DNA from: CAVIQK01 sp963644945
Lineage (GTDB): Bacteria; Bacillota; Clostridia; Christensenellales; DTU072
Assembly (NCBI GenBank): GCA_963644945.1
Contig: CAVIQK010000003.1
Span: 62,001 to 126,000, forward strand
Length of the DNA: 64,000 nucleotides
Direction: 5' to 3'
Shown: one piece after another, positions 1-9,238 of the stretch
Layout of the letters: every line of letters starts with the position of its first letter
How positions within the stretch are numbered: position 1 is the stretch's first letter
Notes under the pieces: model-generated
The model's input: the letters and a program-made list of their open reading frames with translations, nothing else
What the model was told of the DNA's origin: nothing
Databases searched by the model: none
Position numbers and translations under genes: made by a program

Positions 1-477
1 ACGATTGACGTTGAAGGCAAGTCAATGCAACCCACCATTGAGGACGGGGATAAAATTTTTCTAATACGAAAATTTGTAGAATATAAAAAGGGCGATGTCG
101 TGGTATTTATCGGAAGCGACAACAAAGCACTCGTAAAGAGAATTATTGCAACCGAAGGCGACACCGTAGAACTCAAAAAAGACGAAAACGGCACCTTTAG
201 ATATTATGTCAACAGTGTCCTAGTAGAAGACGAATATGTAAATTTGTCGACATATACATCCCCTACCGCAACAAAATTTGAATATAAAATAGTGGTCCCC
301 GACGACGAATTTTTTTATCTGGGGGACAACAGACTCGTGTCAAAAGACAGTAGCGAAATTTCCAAAAACGACGACGGCACTCTAAGTGTCACGTTCGGCA
401 TTTATGAAAATATAATCGGTAAGGTTTTATTTAGATATAATTTTGACGGCAAATTTGTCGTAAAAGGCGTCGAATAA
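1..477 (+). CDS. lepB: Signal peptidase I, 5' end outside window
   Basis: Membrane-bound serine protease that removes signal peptides from exported proteins. The frame is open from base 1, so the N-terminal anchor is missing. The visible part starts at the catalytic box, VEGKSMQPT, with the nucleophile Ser at visible residue 8. A general-base Lys lies in the ALVKRIIATEGD box. The C-terminal box appears as FFYLGDNRLVSKDS, close to the family GDNRxxSxDS. The first ATG at position 25 follows the catalytic Ser and cannot be the true start. The stop lies one base from the stop of the convergent helicase-loader gene, with no visible terminator between them. Confidence 0.93.
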   Translation, partial: TIDVEGKSMQPTIEDGDKIFLIRKFVEYKKGDVVVFIGSDNKALVKRIIATEGDTVELKKDENGTFRYYVNSVLVEDEYVNLSTYTSPTATKFEYKIVVPDDEFFYLGDNRLVSKDSSEISKNDDGTLSVTFGIYENIIGKVLFRYNFDGKFVVKGVE

Positions 478-478
478 T

Positions 479-1387
479 CTAGCGACGCAAATCTTTCCCT
501 GTAAGTTCCAACATAACCGCTCCTCTTAGACGAGAGAAAATTCTTTCGTCGTACCTATCTAGGAGCATGTCGGGAGACAAATTTGTGGTTATAAAAGTGG
601 CTTTCTTTTGTCTTTCGGTAAAGAGATTATATAGGTACTCGCAAGTCACGTTTTTGTAGATTTGTTCAACACCTAGATCGTCTATAAACAAAACATCCGC
701 ATCATAAATTTCAGAAAGCATAGAGAATTGATCTTTGATATAAGAGGTGTGCGCTTTCAAAAACAACTTGTTGAGAGAAAATGCGTTGAAGAATGCGACG
801 TTAAATCCTTCCTTGATAAGGTAGGTTGCAAGTATACTCAATAGGTAGGTTTTTCCGACACCGGTTTTTCCTGATATGGTTATCAAATTCTTTGTGATAT
901 TAGGAAAATTTTCTCCCCATTTTTTCACAAATGTAAAGACTTTTTCGGCATTGATTTTATCTTGACCTTGATATTTTTCTAAATCAAAATCGTCAAAAGT
1001 TTTTCCGAAAACTTGTATATCGCAAGACTCTTCGGCGATACGTTTTATGTCGGGAATAACACAGTCGCAAAGTCTTCCGTCGATTACGCCTTGATCGTTA
1101 CAAAGTGTACAGTGCGGTGTATGTTTTAGATCGCTTTCCGTTTTTCCGTATTTTGCAAGTTGCTTAAAATATTCGGTTTCGGCTTCCTTAAGTCTTGTTT
1201 CGGCAACCGAAACATCGGAGTTAAAGATATCGGCTCTGGCTTTATCGAATTGTGCCGATCTAAAATTTCCTCTTGCCGATTTGAAATTCGGATCCTTTTC
1301 GAGTTCCTCGATTTCTTTTGCTATTCTAAATTCGTCAAGTTCTCTCTGTTCTTTTTTTATAGACTTTGCAATTTTTACGTAATCCAT
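479..1387 (-). CDS. DnaC/DnaI-like replicative helicase loader (AAA+ ATPase)
   Basis: Likely loads the replicative DnaB-type helicase onto DNA. About 302 aa. The N-terminal half is charged and helical. A Cys cluster (CTLCNDQG followed by CDC) near residues 93-108 resembles the zinc-binding segment of DnaI. Walker A is SGKTGVGKT near residue 172 and Walker B is DVLFIDDLG near residue 232; a C-terminal Arg-rich stretch (ERIFSRLRG) fits the sensor/arginine-finger region. It starts one base after the dnaD stop, with a GAGGT ribosome binding site inside the dnaD end, so the two are an operon. Bacillus dnaI and E. coli dnaC are both plausible names, so no symbol is given. Confidence 0.88.
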   Translation of the reverse strand: MDYVKIAKSIKKEQRELDEFRIAKEIEELEKDPNFKSARGNFRSAQFDKARADIFNSDVSVAETRLKEAETEYFKQLAKYGKTESDLKHTPHCTLCNDQGVIDGRLCDCVIPDIKRIAEESCDIQVFGKTFDDFDLEKYQGQDKINAEKVFTFVKKWGENFPNITKNLITISGKTGVGKTYLLSILATYLIKEGFNVAFFNAFSLNKLFLKAHTSYIKDQFSMLSEIYDADVLFIDDLGVEQIYKNVTCEYLYNLFTERQKKATFITTNLSPDMLLDRYDERIFSRLRGAVMLELTGKDLRR

Positions 1388-1388
1388 T

Positions 1389-2819
1389 TTATACCTCTAT
1401 ATCGTTAAGATCGGTAAAGACTCCGGCAAGTTCGTCTTTCGTGTAGTCCCTTCTTTGCATAGGTGCTTTTGTAGGAGTGTTTTGGTTGAGTTTTTCAAAT
1501 TTTTCTTTGGCTTCTTCGAGGCTTACCGAAGGCGTATCTTTTACGGCAATAAGCATTCTGTTCATTTGCGAAAACGGGAAGTTTCTGCCTATACACATTT
1601 TTGCCGAAAGTTCTATTACGTCATAAGGTAGTCCCCATTCCGAAGTCCATGTTGAATAAAATTCTCTGTCCCTTGCCGTCACATATCTAGATGCTCCTGC
1701 CGTCTCCAAAAGATCTTTGATTTCATCGTCGGTAGAAACTTTTTTCAGTACGTATTGGTCGATTGCCTCTTTAGTGACGAGTCCGAGTTTATAAAACTTT
1801 TTAACTACCTCGTTGAGTCCGTCAAGAGTTTTAACATTGGATATGAACGAATAATGCGCAAGCGATAAAAGTGCATCTTCTGTAAAACCTTCCTCCTCCC
1901 AAGGACGAATATAGGTGTTTACTACGACATCAAGATCCGCATAGTAAGCCCCGATACCTTTAAGAACATTTTGTGCGGTTTTGGTGAGATCTTTTTTCAT
2001 CTTACCGTATTCGTCAATTTCGTAAGGGGTATGCGCTCCCGAACGTTTTAATTCTGTCATAAGGTTATCGAGTTTAGTAAGCCCACCTTTCTTTTTAAGA
2101 AGTCTTGCCGCCGTCAATATTCCGTCATGACCGAATCCCATTTCGATCCATTTTCTGTATAAGTCTCTCGCATCTATATCGGGAGCAGATTTTAGTCCCA
2201 ATGTCTCGTAAACCATTCGCAGTTCTTCACTGTTGTTTTCGAGTTGTTCGATTTTCCCTTCGGCATCCTTATACGTCTTGATGCCTTCGTTTATCCATGT
2301 GTTGGCAACCGCCAAAATATAAGAAGTGCTTATTTTTTCGTTTTTATATCTCTTGCAATATTCCATTATGACGAGTAGTGCATTTGGCTCTATTCCCGAG
2401 AACTCTATTAGTTCAAAATATCTGTTAAGTTCTTGCGGTGTAAGAAAACGATCGGGGAAAATTCTCGTAATATCCTCTACAAAAGACGCATACTTTTTAA
2501 CATCGTAATTGACGATTTTCGGCATAGGATTTTTTGGTGAAACGTAAGTAAGACTTATCGGTTCCGATTTTGAATTCATTATAAGTCCTTCTTTCTCCCA
2601 ATAAAGGAAGGCTTCTCTTACACGTTCCTCGGACATTTTGAGATTAAAAGCAATACTTTCTATGGTGGTGTCTTCTCCCGCATAGAGAGATTTAAGTCCG
2701 GTCAAATACACTTTGACGAAATCTCCGTCGGCAGAGGGCAAATACCCCGCAATGAAAATATTATCTACGGGAGTGAATCCGTTTTTGATTATATCGGAAT
2801 GCAGTTTTAGTTGCGACAT
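1389..2819 (-). CDS. dnaD: DnaD-family replication initiation protein, enlarged
   Basis: Primosomal protein acting between DnaA and the helicase loader in Bacillota. The chosen ATG (MSQLKLHSD) has a GAGGTG site 9 nt upstream, which excludes a longer hydrophobic extension. About 476 aa, roughly twice Bacillus DnaD. The N-terminal ~90 residues look like a winged helix. Residues ~110-200 form a DnaD C-terminal-type helical domain with a YxxxVxxxW signature (SYILAVANTW). The rest shows three further imperfect units with a Y-x2-W-x3-G pattern (LYRKWIEMGF, YIRPWEEEGF, FYSTWTSEWG), suggesting tandem copies of that domain. It is transcribed divergently from the zinc-hook gene and co-transcribed with the helicase loader. 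Confidence 0.85.
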   Translation of the reverse strand: MSQLKLHSDIIKNGFTPVDNIFIAGYLPSADGDFVKVYLTGLKSLYAGEDTTIESIAFNLKMSEERVREAFLYWEKEGLIMNSKSEPISLTYVSPKNPMPKIVNYDVKKYASFVEDITRIFPDRFLTPQELNRYFELIEFSGIEPNALLVIMEYCKRYKNEKISTSYILAVANTWINEGIKTYKDAEGKIEQLENNSEELRMVYETLGLKSAPDIDARDLYRKWIEMGFGHDGILTAARLLKKKGGLTKLDNLMTELKRSGAHTPYEIDEYGKMKKDLTKTAQNVLKGIGAYYADLDVVVNTYIRPWEEEGFTEDALLSLAHYSFISNVKTLDGLNEVVKKFYKLGLVTKEAIDQYVLKKVSTDDEIKDLLETAGASRYVTARDREFYSTWTSEWGLPYDVIELSAKMCIGRNFPFSQMNRMLIAVKDTPSVSLEEAKEKFEKLNQNTPTKAPMQRRDYTKDELAGVFTDLNDIEV

Positions 2820-2945
2820 ATTATCGTTCACCTCATTTATTATTATAATTATAATACCACAAGAAGTGTGAATTGCCAACAATTTAGTGATTTTTTCACA
2901 AATTTCAAAAACGACACTTCTAAAATGTTTCTTTCGGAGGCTTGT
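2820..2945. promoter_or_regulatory. Divergent promoter region between dnaD and the zinc-hook gene
   Basis: AT-rich stretch separating two divergent start codons. On the minus strand TATTATAATTATAATAATAA precedes the dnaD ribosome binding site and is the likely -10 region. On the plus strand TCGGAGG precedes the ATG at 2946. No clear plus-strand -35/-10 pair stands out. Confidence 0.45.
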
Positions 2946-5900
2946 ATGGAACTAAAACAACTCACTCTCGGATTTTCGTCAAAAAACGTGACAGAATTTG
3001 ATTTTGCACGCATCAACGATACGTTGTCTGTTGCTACCGGTGGCAATACCAAAGTGTTTCGTGACGGACTTTCGACTGCACTGTTTGGTTTTTCTGGAGA
3101 AAACGGTGACTCTGCACCGTTCAAATTTACCAAAATCACATTTGAAGAAAAAGATGCCGAACATATTTTGATTAGAGTCTTAGAAAAGGACGACGAAAAG
3201 ACCATCTATACCGAAGACGGCAAAGAAAAACCGATAGAAGATTTCTATGCAATACTCAAAAAAGAACTGAAAGCAGATCCGGAACTAGTGAAGAAATATT
3301 CGTTTGCCGAAGAAGATCTCGTCAACGAAGTGTTAGAAAAAGGTCTTGCCGGATATTTGTCTTATATTCCCGATATCGAAGAAAGAATAGAAGAAAGTTA
3401 CAAAAATGCTTGCGAAAGGGAACAAGAATTAGAAGAAAGACTTGTCCACTTGTCCAATTTTGAAGGAGTCGGTGGCGGACGTAATGCCCTTGTTGAGATA
3501 GACAAAGATATTCACGTTTTGGAAAATGCTCTCGACAATATAAGCGAAGACATAGCAAGAGGAGAGTCCGAAACCAAAACGGGCTACGAAGTACTCAAAA
3601 ATTCTGCAAGATTACAAGAACTTGAAGATATGGAATCAGACATGAACCACATCGAAGAGTACATCAATCTTTCAAAGAAAGCCAAAAACATTTTGGATCT
3701 CGAGGCTAGAGTTATCAAACTTGAAAATTCTGCGGTTTCCGGAAGAAGGACCGACGGGGACATTGCTCTACTCAAAGCAAAAGTTGAAAATCTTAATCGC
3801 CAAATCGCCAAATTTTCCGAAGAACAACGTAAATCCGAAGGCGAAGTTATCTATTATGCCGAAAAATTACAAGAACTTCGTGGCGACATAAAAGGTCTTG
3901 TCGAAGTCACCGCATCGGGTTCGACCGACGACGTAGAAACCGAAGTCGGCGAATATTACGAAGAATTCAAAAATGCCAAAGAGTCATACGAGGAAAGACT
4001 GAAAAAGGTAGAACTCGAAAGGAATGCTCTCTATGAGCATATCGCCGAGTTGGAAACAAGAAGAGGAAAAATCGCCTATCCTGTTGCTTACAGAAAAGCA
4101 GTCATTGATGCAGTGACATTAGAAGATCGTATGGCGGACATGAGCGCCCTTGCCGAAAAAGAAGAAAAAGTCATAGGCGAAATTGTCGAAGAAATAAAGA
4201 AAAAAGAAGAAGAATTCAAAAAACTTTCGGATAAAGCCGAAGATTTGGAAAAAGCGGCGGCAGAACTTCTTGCCGAGATATCCGGAGATTACGAAAGCAA
4301 GGAAGATCGCTTTAATGCCGAAAACGTAGAGAGAAATAAACTTTACAGCAATCACATAATCGTCAACGAGCAAGTTAGAGAAATTAAAGCCATCGAAGAT
4401 AAAATCAAAAAACTTCAAGAAAGCCAAAGAGAATTCCAAGACAAGAGAGCAAAACTCAACGATGCCAAAGTCGAGGTCGAACTCCACAAGGCAAAACTCA
4501 ACAAGCGTCTCCGTCAAATGGAAGACAAGTACAACGAGAGAATTGCCGAAAATCTCTATGCTCAACAAGTCGAATCTTTGAATTATGGCGACAGATGTCC
4601 TATATGCGACGGTTTTGTTATCAAGAAAAACGCAAAACTTCGTTTCATGAAAATGGATGACATTATTGCCGATATGGATGCAATAAAGAAAGCCATAGAA
4701 GAAGACGATTCCAAAATATCCAGAGTCCTTCTAAAACTAGGTGCATATATGTCAGCATCGGCATCCGGCGATGCTTATATCAATTCACTCGAAGACACTA
4801 GACAGAAAAAACAAGATGCGGTAGATGCATTCTGTAAAGAAAGCGGAGTCGAAACCCCTCCGGAACTCTCCGATAAACTAAGAAAAGCCATAGAAAATCA
4901 AAGGGATACCAACGAGAAGGCTGAAAAATATCACGATTTGGAAGGCCGTCTTGCATCTGTTTTGGAAGCGAAAGGAAGAGTTGCTTTCCAAATCAAAAAG
5001 ATGACAGAGTTAGAACTCGGACGTCACCAAAGAGCGCTTGACGATTACAAGTGTTCGGTTAGATCCGCAGTTGACGAATATCGTCCCGTTATGAAAGTTT
5101 TAGGCGGAGAAAAGGGCAAAGATGTCTATCCGAAACTTATGCTCGTAGATAAAGAATTGGAGACAATATCGGATGACCTAGAAAGTGCAAGAAAAAGACT
5201 TTCCGCAACCGACAAAGAAAGAGAAGACATCAACAAAACTCTTGCAATATTTGACGGTAGAGATCTCCCCATCGGAGACGGTGGCGAAAATGTCAATGTA
5301 GCGGGACTCGGTGCCAAGGTTATTGCCAGAAGGTTGAAAGCAATGACCGACGAAATCAAAAAATACGAAGACGAATATGAAAATGCCAAAGTCCGTTTTG
5401 TTGCCGCAAAACGTGTCGTTGACAACTATTCAAGAGAGAAATACAACATTGAAAAAGACCTTCTCGTTTCCGATGAATCGGGAAAGGCAGTCGTATCTTC
5501 CGACGACTCGTTGAGAAAAGAAATCGACGAAGGAGTCAAATCTCTCGGCATGCAATCTGTCGAAGAACTTAAAGACGTGGTTATAGCCGACGACGACGAA
5601 AGAGCCTTGGAAGCAATAATTGCAGGATTTAGAGGCGAACTCAACATGCTAAGGGGAGCCACTTCCGTTGTAAAAGAAACTCCCGAAATCGATGTTGAGG
5701 AACTTAAAGACAGAAGAAAACAAATACGTGAAGCGATCTCCGAAATGTATCAAAAGAGAGCAACGCTTAAAATCGGTATTGATGCAGCAGATAAAAATGA
5801 TCGTCAAAAAGACGAGGCACTACTACGTTTGAAGAGAGTAAGAGCCGACATAAGAGAACTTGACACAATCAAAACCTATATTGAGGACGGAACTCTAAAT

Positions 5901-6266
5901 GTTATGTCGTTGTTTGTAAGAGTGTTACAAGATGCGTCCAATGCAGCGTTTAGCATGACAAAAGGTGCATACAGCCTCGAATTTTCCGCAAACGGAATAG
6001 ACGTCGTGGACAACATAAAAGAGCAAACCATCCCCGAAAACAAACTCACCGATTATCAAAAAACGGTTAGATATCTTGCACTTTCTTCTAAAATCGCAAG
6101 TGTTATCGATTCGATAATCGACACCGACAACGATGTATTCTTTATGTTGAATTCGTTTGAAACCGACAAGAACTATGCAGAACTTGCCATCAATTTCTCG
6201 AAAGACAGAAATATTACGGTTGTTGCCGATGAAGATATAAAGACCGTCTTATCGGAAGTATTGTAA
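2946..6266 (+). CDS. SbcC/Rad50-like coiled-coil protein with zinc hook and degenerate ATPase motifs
   Basis: About 1106 aa. The start ATG (MELKQLTLGF) follows a good GGAGG; an in-frame extension upstream lacks such a site. Two very long charged coiled coils flank a central CPIC motif at residues 551-554, exactly mid-protein, the layout of the Rad50/SbcC zinc hook. The N-terminus aligns by shape with SbcC, ending in STALFGF, but the P-loop reads ATGGNTKVF and lacks the GK[ST] signature. At the C-terminus the position expected for LSGGE reads LTDYQKT, and Walker B reads DVFFMLNSF without the Asp-Glu pair. No sbcD nuclease gene is adjacent. It may be a structural relative that no longer hydrolyses ATP. 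The fold is inferred. Confidence 0.72.
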   Translation: MELKQLTLGFSSKNVTEFDFARINDTLSVATGGNTKVFRDGLSTALFGFSGENGDSAPFKFTKITFEEKDAEHILIRVLEKDDEKTIYTEDGKEKPIEDFYAILKKELKADPELVKKYSFAEEDLVNEVLEKGLAGYLSYIPDIEERIEESYKNACEREQELEERLVHLSNFEGVGGGRNALVEIDKDIHVLENALDNISEDIARGESETKTGYEVLKNSARLQELEDMESDMNHIEEYINLSKKAKNILDLEARVIKLENSAVSGRRTDGDIALLKAKVENLNRQIAKFSEEQRKSEGEVIYYAEKLQELRGDIKGLVEVTASGSTDDVETEVGEYYEEFKNAKESYEERLKKVELERNALYEHIAELETRRGKIAYPVAYRKAVIDAVTLEDRMADMSALAEKEEKVIGEIVEEIKKKEEEFKKLSDKAEDLEKAAAELLAEISGDYESKEDRFNAENVERNKLYSNHIIVNEQVREIKAIEDKIKKLQESQREFQDKRAKLNDAKVEVELHKAKLNKRLRQMEDKYNERIAENLYAQQVESLNYGDRCPICDGFVIKKNAKLRFMKMDDIIADMDAIKKAIEEDDSKISRVLLKLGAYMSASASGDAYINSLEDTRQKKQDAVDAFCKESGVETPPELSDKLRKAIENQRDTNEKAEKYHDLEGRLASVLEAKGRVAFQIKKMTELELGRHQRALDDYKCSVRSAVDEYRPVMKVLGGEKGKDVYPKLMLVDKELETISDDLESARKRLSATDKEREDINKTLAIFDGRDLPIGDGGENVNVAGLGAKVIARRLKAMTDEIKKYEDEYENAKVRFVAAKRVVDNYSREKYNIEKDLLVSDESGKAVVSSDDSLRKEIDEGVKSLGMQSVEELKDVVIADDDERALEAIIAGFRGELNMLRGATSVVKETPEIDVEELKDRRKQIREAISEMYQKRATLKIGIDAADKNDRQKDEALLRLKRVRADIRELDTIKTYIEDGTLNVMSLFVRVLQDASNAAFSMTKGAYSLEFSANGIDVVDNIKEQTIPENKLTDYQKTVRYLALSSKIASVIDSIIDTDNDVFFMLNSFETDKNYAELAINFSKDRNITVVADEDIKTVLSEVL

Positions 6267-6285
6267 AATCAATAGATTATAAAAA

Positions 6286-6789
6286 ATGAAAAGGCAAAAA
6301 AAACTTTTAGTTTTATGCAGAATAGCGGTAATTGCGGCGATATATTTCGTCGCAACTTATTTTTTAGCCCCCATTTCTTTTGGCGAAATTCAGTTTAGAA
6401 TAAGCGAAGGCATGATGATTCTTCCGTTGTTCTTCCCCGATTCGATTGTAGGTTTGACACTCGGTTGTGTGCTTGCCAATTTAAGTTCCCCGTTTGGAAT
6501 TATTGACGTGGGACTTGGCTCTCTTGCAACGCTTATTGGCGGAATAGGCACGTTTTTCCTTGGGAAAATTCTCAACGGCAAAAAAATGCGTCCCTTTATA
6601 TCCCTAATTCCGCCGGTCGTGTCCAATGTTCTTATAGTGCCTCTCGTATGGCTTTTGACGGGTACGGACGACAGTTATTGGGTACTCGCCGCATCCTTGT
6701 TTGTTTCGGAAACAATATCAGTTTATGCGATAGGTTTGCCCCTTTATTACAACATTGACAGGATTTTGCAACGAAGCAAACCTGTCTAG
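6286..6789 (+). CDS. queT: QueT-family ECF transporter substrate-binding component
   Basis: Membrane S-component predicted to bind a queuosine precursor and work with an energising ECF module that is not encoded here. 167 aa with about five or six hydrophobic segments. Family features include APISFGEIQFRISE near residues 29-42 and the Gly/Ser-rich LANLSSPFG near residue 64. It starts 19 bases after the zinc-hook stop with no strong ribosome binding site, so it may be read through from that gene. No preQ1 riboswitch is visible, since there is almost no leader. Confidence 0.8.
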   Translation: MKRQKKLLVLCRIAVIAAIYFVATYFLAPISFGEIQFRISEGMMILPLFFPDSIVGLTLGCVLANLSSPFGIIDVGLGSLATLIGGIGTFFLGKILNGKKMRPFISLIPPVVSNVLIVPLVWLLTGTDDSYWVLAASLFVSETISVYAIGLPLYYNIDRILQRSKPV

Positions 6790-6894
6790 CAACAATTTTC
6801 AACAAATTTTACTTGTCATTAAATATTGTTTGTTATATAATAACTATACTTGTATTATTATAAAGTGCGCACGCACACGGAGAATAAGAAGAAG

Positions 6895-9168
6895 ATGAAG
6901 AAAAAGATCTTAGCATTTGTACTTATCATTGTGGTTTTCGCCTTGGCATTATCGGGTTGTTCATTTATAAAACTCAATGCCGACAGACAATCGTCCAGAG
7001 TTATTCGTACCGTCACCAAAGACAACGTATCTCTCAACATCACATATACGGAACTCAAAGATTATACCAATAGCCTTCTTTACGGAAGTTTTTATAGTTA
7101 TGTTTCCCAAGGTTATATGTCGGTTTCGGATGTCGTAGATTATGCCCTTGCAGCCAAAACTCAATCAAAGGCATTGACGATCACTGCGATGGAATATTTG
7201 AAAACTCTCAACAGACAAAACCTCGTAGGCGATGCAATGTACAACGAATTGGTCAACAAATACGGCTCGGACAACATCAACAAACAAGTTTTGTCCGCAT
7301 TGACCATTGCCGAATATTACGATGCAATAGCGAGTGTCAACGAAAGTTTAGATTCGTTGGTTGAAAATTACAAAGAAGAATATTACAACAACCAAAGAAA
7401 AGACACCGTATATTCTGCCGACCTTCAAGATGTCAAAGAAATCAAGATCGTCCAAGGTGTCGAAGATGAATATTATGTAGGTTCCGTCGGACCTAAAACC
7501 GAAGACATCAAAATCGAAGTTTCCTACACCGAGGAATCTAAAAAAGAGGCTATCACGCTTCCTATAACAAGTAGCATGATTTCTAAAGCCTTCTCGTCAA
7601 GTTCTGCAGCCGAAGACAGCGAATTTATCGTAAAACTCGACGTCGAAGTAATGAAAGACGGCAAATATACAGCCAACGTTGTGACTGCGACCAAAACTTA
7701 CAATGTCGTAGAAGCCCCCACAACCAGAGAAAATGAAGAAGACGAAAAAGTCGCTCTTGAAGAAATAAGATATAAGTCCGCAAGTGAAATTGCTTACTGG
7801 GCAGAAACAAACGGTGTCGATTACGGCTACGAAATCCCCGCAATTGTTGACCTCGATGCTCAAAAGACGAGTTCGGATGCGGCTACCGCTTATGCTTGGA
7901 CAGAAGTAGAAAAATATCTAAAAGATGCCGGCAGAACGATGGATTATTACTATGCAAGTGCAATAGAATCTGAAGTTATATCTGCATATAAAGCCGAAAT
8001 CAACAAGTTGAGCGAAGAAGAATTTTCCGCACAACTCGATACCGAAGTTGCCAAGAAAATAACCGAACTTCAAAACGACAGCATCAAAAACTACAAAGAT
8101 AAAACCGTCGCCGCTCAAAAAACCGCCTTCATCTCGGCAATAGAAGATACACTTGATTCTTTATATTATGTCCCCGAAATCGGCCAAGTCAAAGGTTATT
8201 TCTATGTTTCTCACCTTCTCATAAAAGATTCTTCAATAGGTGACGAATTCACAGAGCAAGGTTCCGACGATCAATTGATTGCCGACAATATCGGCACAAT
8301 GACTGTTGACGAAATCAACACCAGATTTGATGCATCCTTCGAATGTGACGGTTGGGAATATAACGAAGAAGGTGTGTATGTTCACAACGAATCTAAATGT
8401 TCCGACAAAGAAACACAAGACAAATCTCAATGCAAATCAATTGCATATCTAGCGAAAGACGTAAAGGCTACGACCGTACTTGACAATCTTGCAAAAGAAT
8501 TGAACGGCGAAACCGACGGAGCGAAGAGAGTTGCTATATTCAATAATTATGTAGAGAAATATGGTCAAGATCCCGGAATTTTATCTAAGACCAACGGTTA
8601 TCTTATTACTCCCGACGTAGATGATATGTCTTGGGTTGACGGATTCGAATCTCTCGGAATTTTGCTCGGAGCATCCGCAAACTATCAAAATGTAGGCACC
8701 TACAAAGTTGACAAGGATGCGGCAGTTGCATCTTTCAAATCTCTTTATGGTCTTGACGATGCAAAGGCAAATGAACTTTATGAAAAGTATAATAAAAATG
8801 TCAATGTATATACAGCCGATGACGGTTCCGCACTTTATTACACAATAGCCAACACCGTAAGTTCCGGCGGATATGCAGGCATCCACGTAATGATGGTTAC
8901 ATTCTTCCCCTTCTCGGCAGATTGGACTGCAGACTCCGTAATAAATATTGACGGCGACAAACTTTCCGACTCTGTAAGAGAATCTACACTTGACACCAAA
9001 CTTGACGACGATTATACCGCAAAGACCGATTGGTTGTCCGACTATGAAACAGATGACAACGGATATACCATTACACTCGGCAAGAAATATACCGAAAAAG
9101 GATTCTCCGTCAAGGACCACAAGAAGATAGGTGATTATATCTCCGATATAGTTGAGTCAATTGGTTAA
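6895..9168 (+). CDS. Large lipoprotein with parvulin-like (PrsA/SurA-type) foldase segment
   Basis: About 757 aa from the ATG of MKKKILAF, which has GGAG 11 nt upstream; an ATG 45 bases earlier lacks a site. The signal peptide ends in the lipobox LALSGC, so it is predicted to be lipid-anchored outside the membrane. The N-terminal ~180 residues are helical and SurA_N-like. Residues ~430-620 begin with FYVSHLLIKDS, resembling the VxHILVK strand of parvulin peptidyl-prolyl isomerases, and later contain DPGILSKTNGYLI. Long acidic helical segments are inserted. It is more than twice the length of typical PrsA. Isomerase activity is inferred, because the active-site residues cannot be confirmed by eye. 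Confidence 0.68.
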   Translation: MKKKILAFVLIIVVFALALSGCSFIKLNADRQSSRVIRTVTKDNVSLNITYTELKDYTNSLLYGSFYSYVSQGYMSVSDVVDYALAAKTQSKALTITAMEYLKTLNRQNLVGDAMYNELVNKYGSDNINKQVLSALTIAEYYDAIASVNESLDSLVENYKEEYYNNQRKDTVYSADLQDVKEIKIVQGVEDEYYVGSVGPKTEDIKIEVSYTEESKKEAITLPITSSMISKAFSSSSAAEDSEFIVKLDVEVMKDGKYTANVVTATKTYNVVEAPTTRENEEDEKVALEEIRYKSASEIAYWAETNGVDYGYEIPAIVDLDAQKTSSDAATAYAWTEVEKYLKDAGRTMDYYYASAIESEVISAYKAEINKLSEEEFSAQLDTEVAKKITELQNDSIKNYKDKTVAAQKTAFISAIEDTLDSLYYVPEIGQVKGYFYVSHLLIKDSSIGDEFTEQGSDDQLIADNIGTMTVDEINTRFDASFECDGWEYNEEGVYVHNESKCSDKETQDKSQCKSIAYLAKDVKATTVLDNLAKELNGETDGAKRVAIFNNYVEKYGQDPGILSKTNGYLITPDVDDMSWVDGFESLGILLGASANYQNVGTYKVDKDAAVASFKSLYGLDDAKANELYEKYNKNVNVYTADDGSALYYTIANTVSSGGYAGIHVMMVTFFPFSADWTADSVINIDGDKLSDSVRESTLDTKLDDDYTAKTDWLSDYETDDNGYTITLGKKYTEKGFSVKDHKKIGDYISDIVESIG

Positions 9169-9190
9169 GAAAAAATTAGAGCAAAAAGAA

Positions 9191-9218
9191 AGTGGCACAA
9201 TCAATGTGCCACTTTTTA
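9191..9218 (+). terminator. Intrinsic terminator after the foldase lipoprotein
   Basis: AGTGGCACA and TGTGCCACT form a perfect stem around a short TCAA loop, followed by a T-run. It separates this gene from the convergent lipoprotein gene. Confidence 0.85.
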
Positions 9219-9238
9219 TTTATCCGACAAATATTTTA

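Noticed and set aside
6266..6300. Possible preQ1 riboswitch for queT
   Set aside because: Only 19 bases separate the upstream stop from queT, which is too short for the aptamer and expression platform.
8581..9120. 179-codon minus-strand open frame opposite the foldase lipoprotein
   Set aside because: It is a shadow of the plus-strand gene, Cys/Ile/Val-rich with no ribosome binding site.
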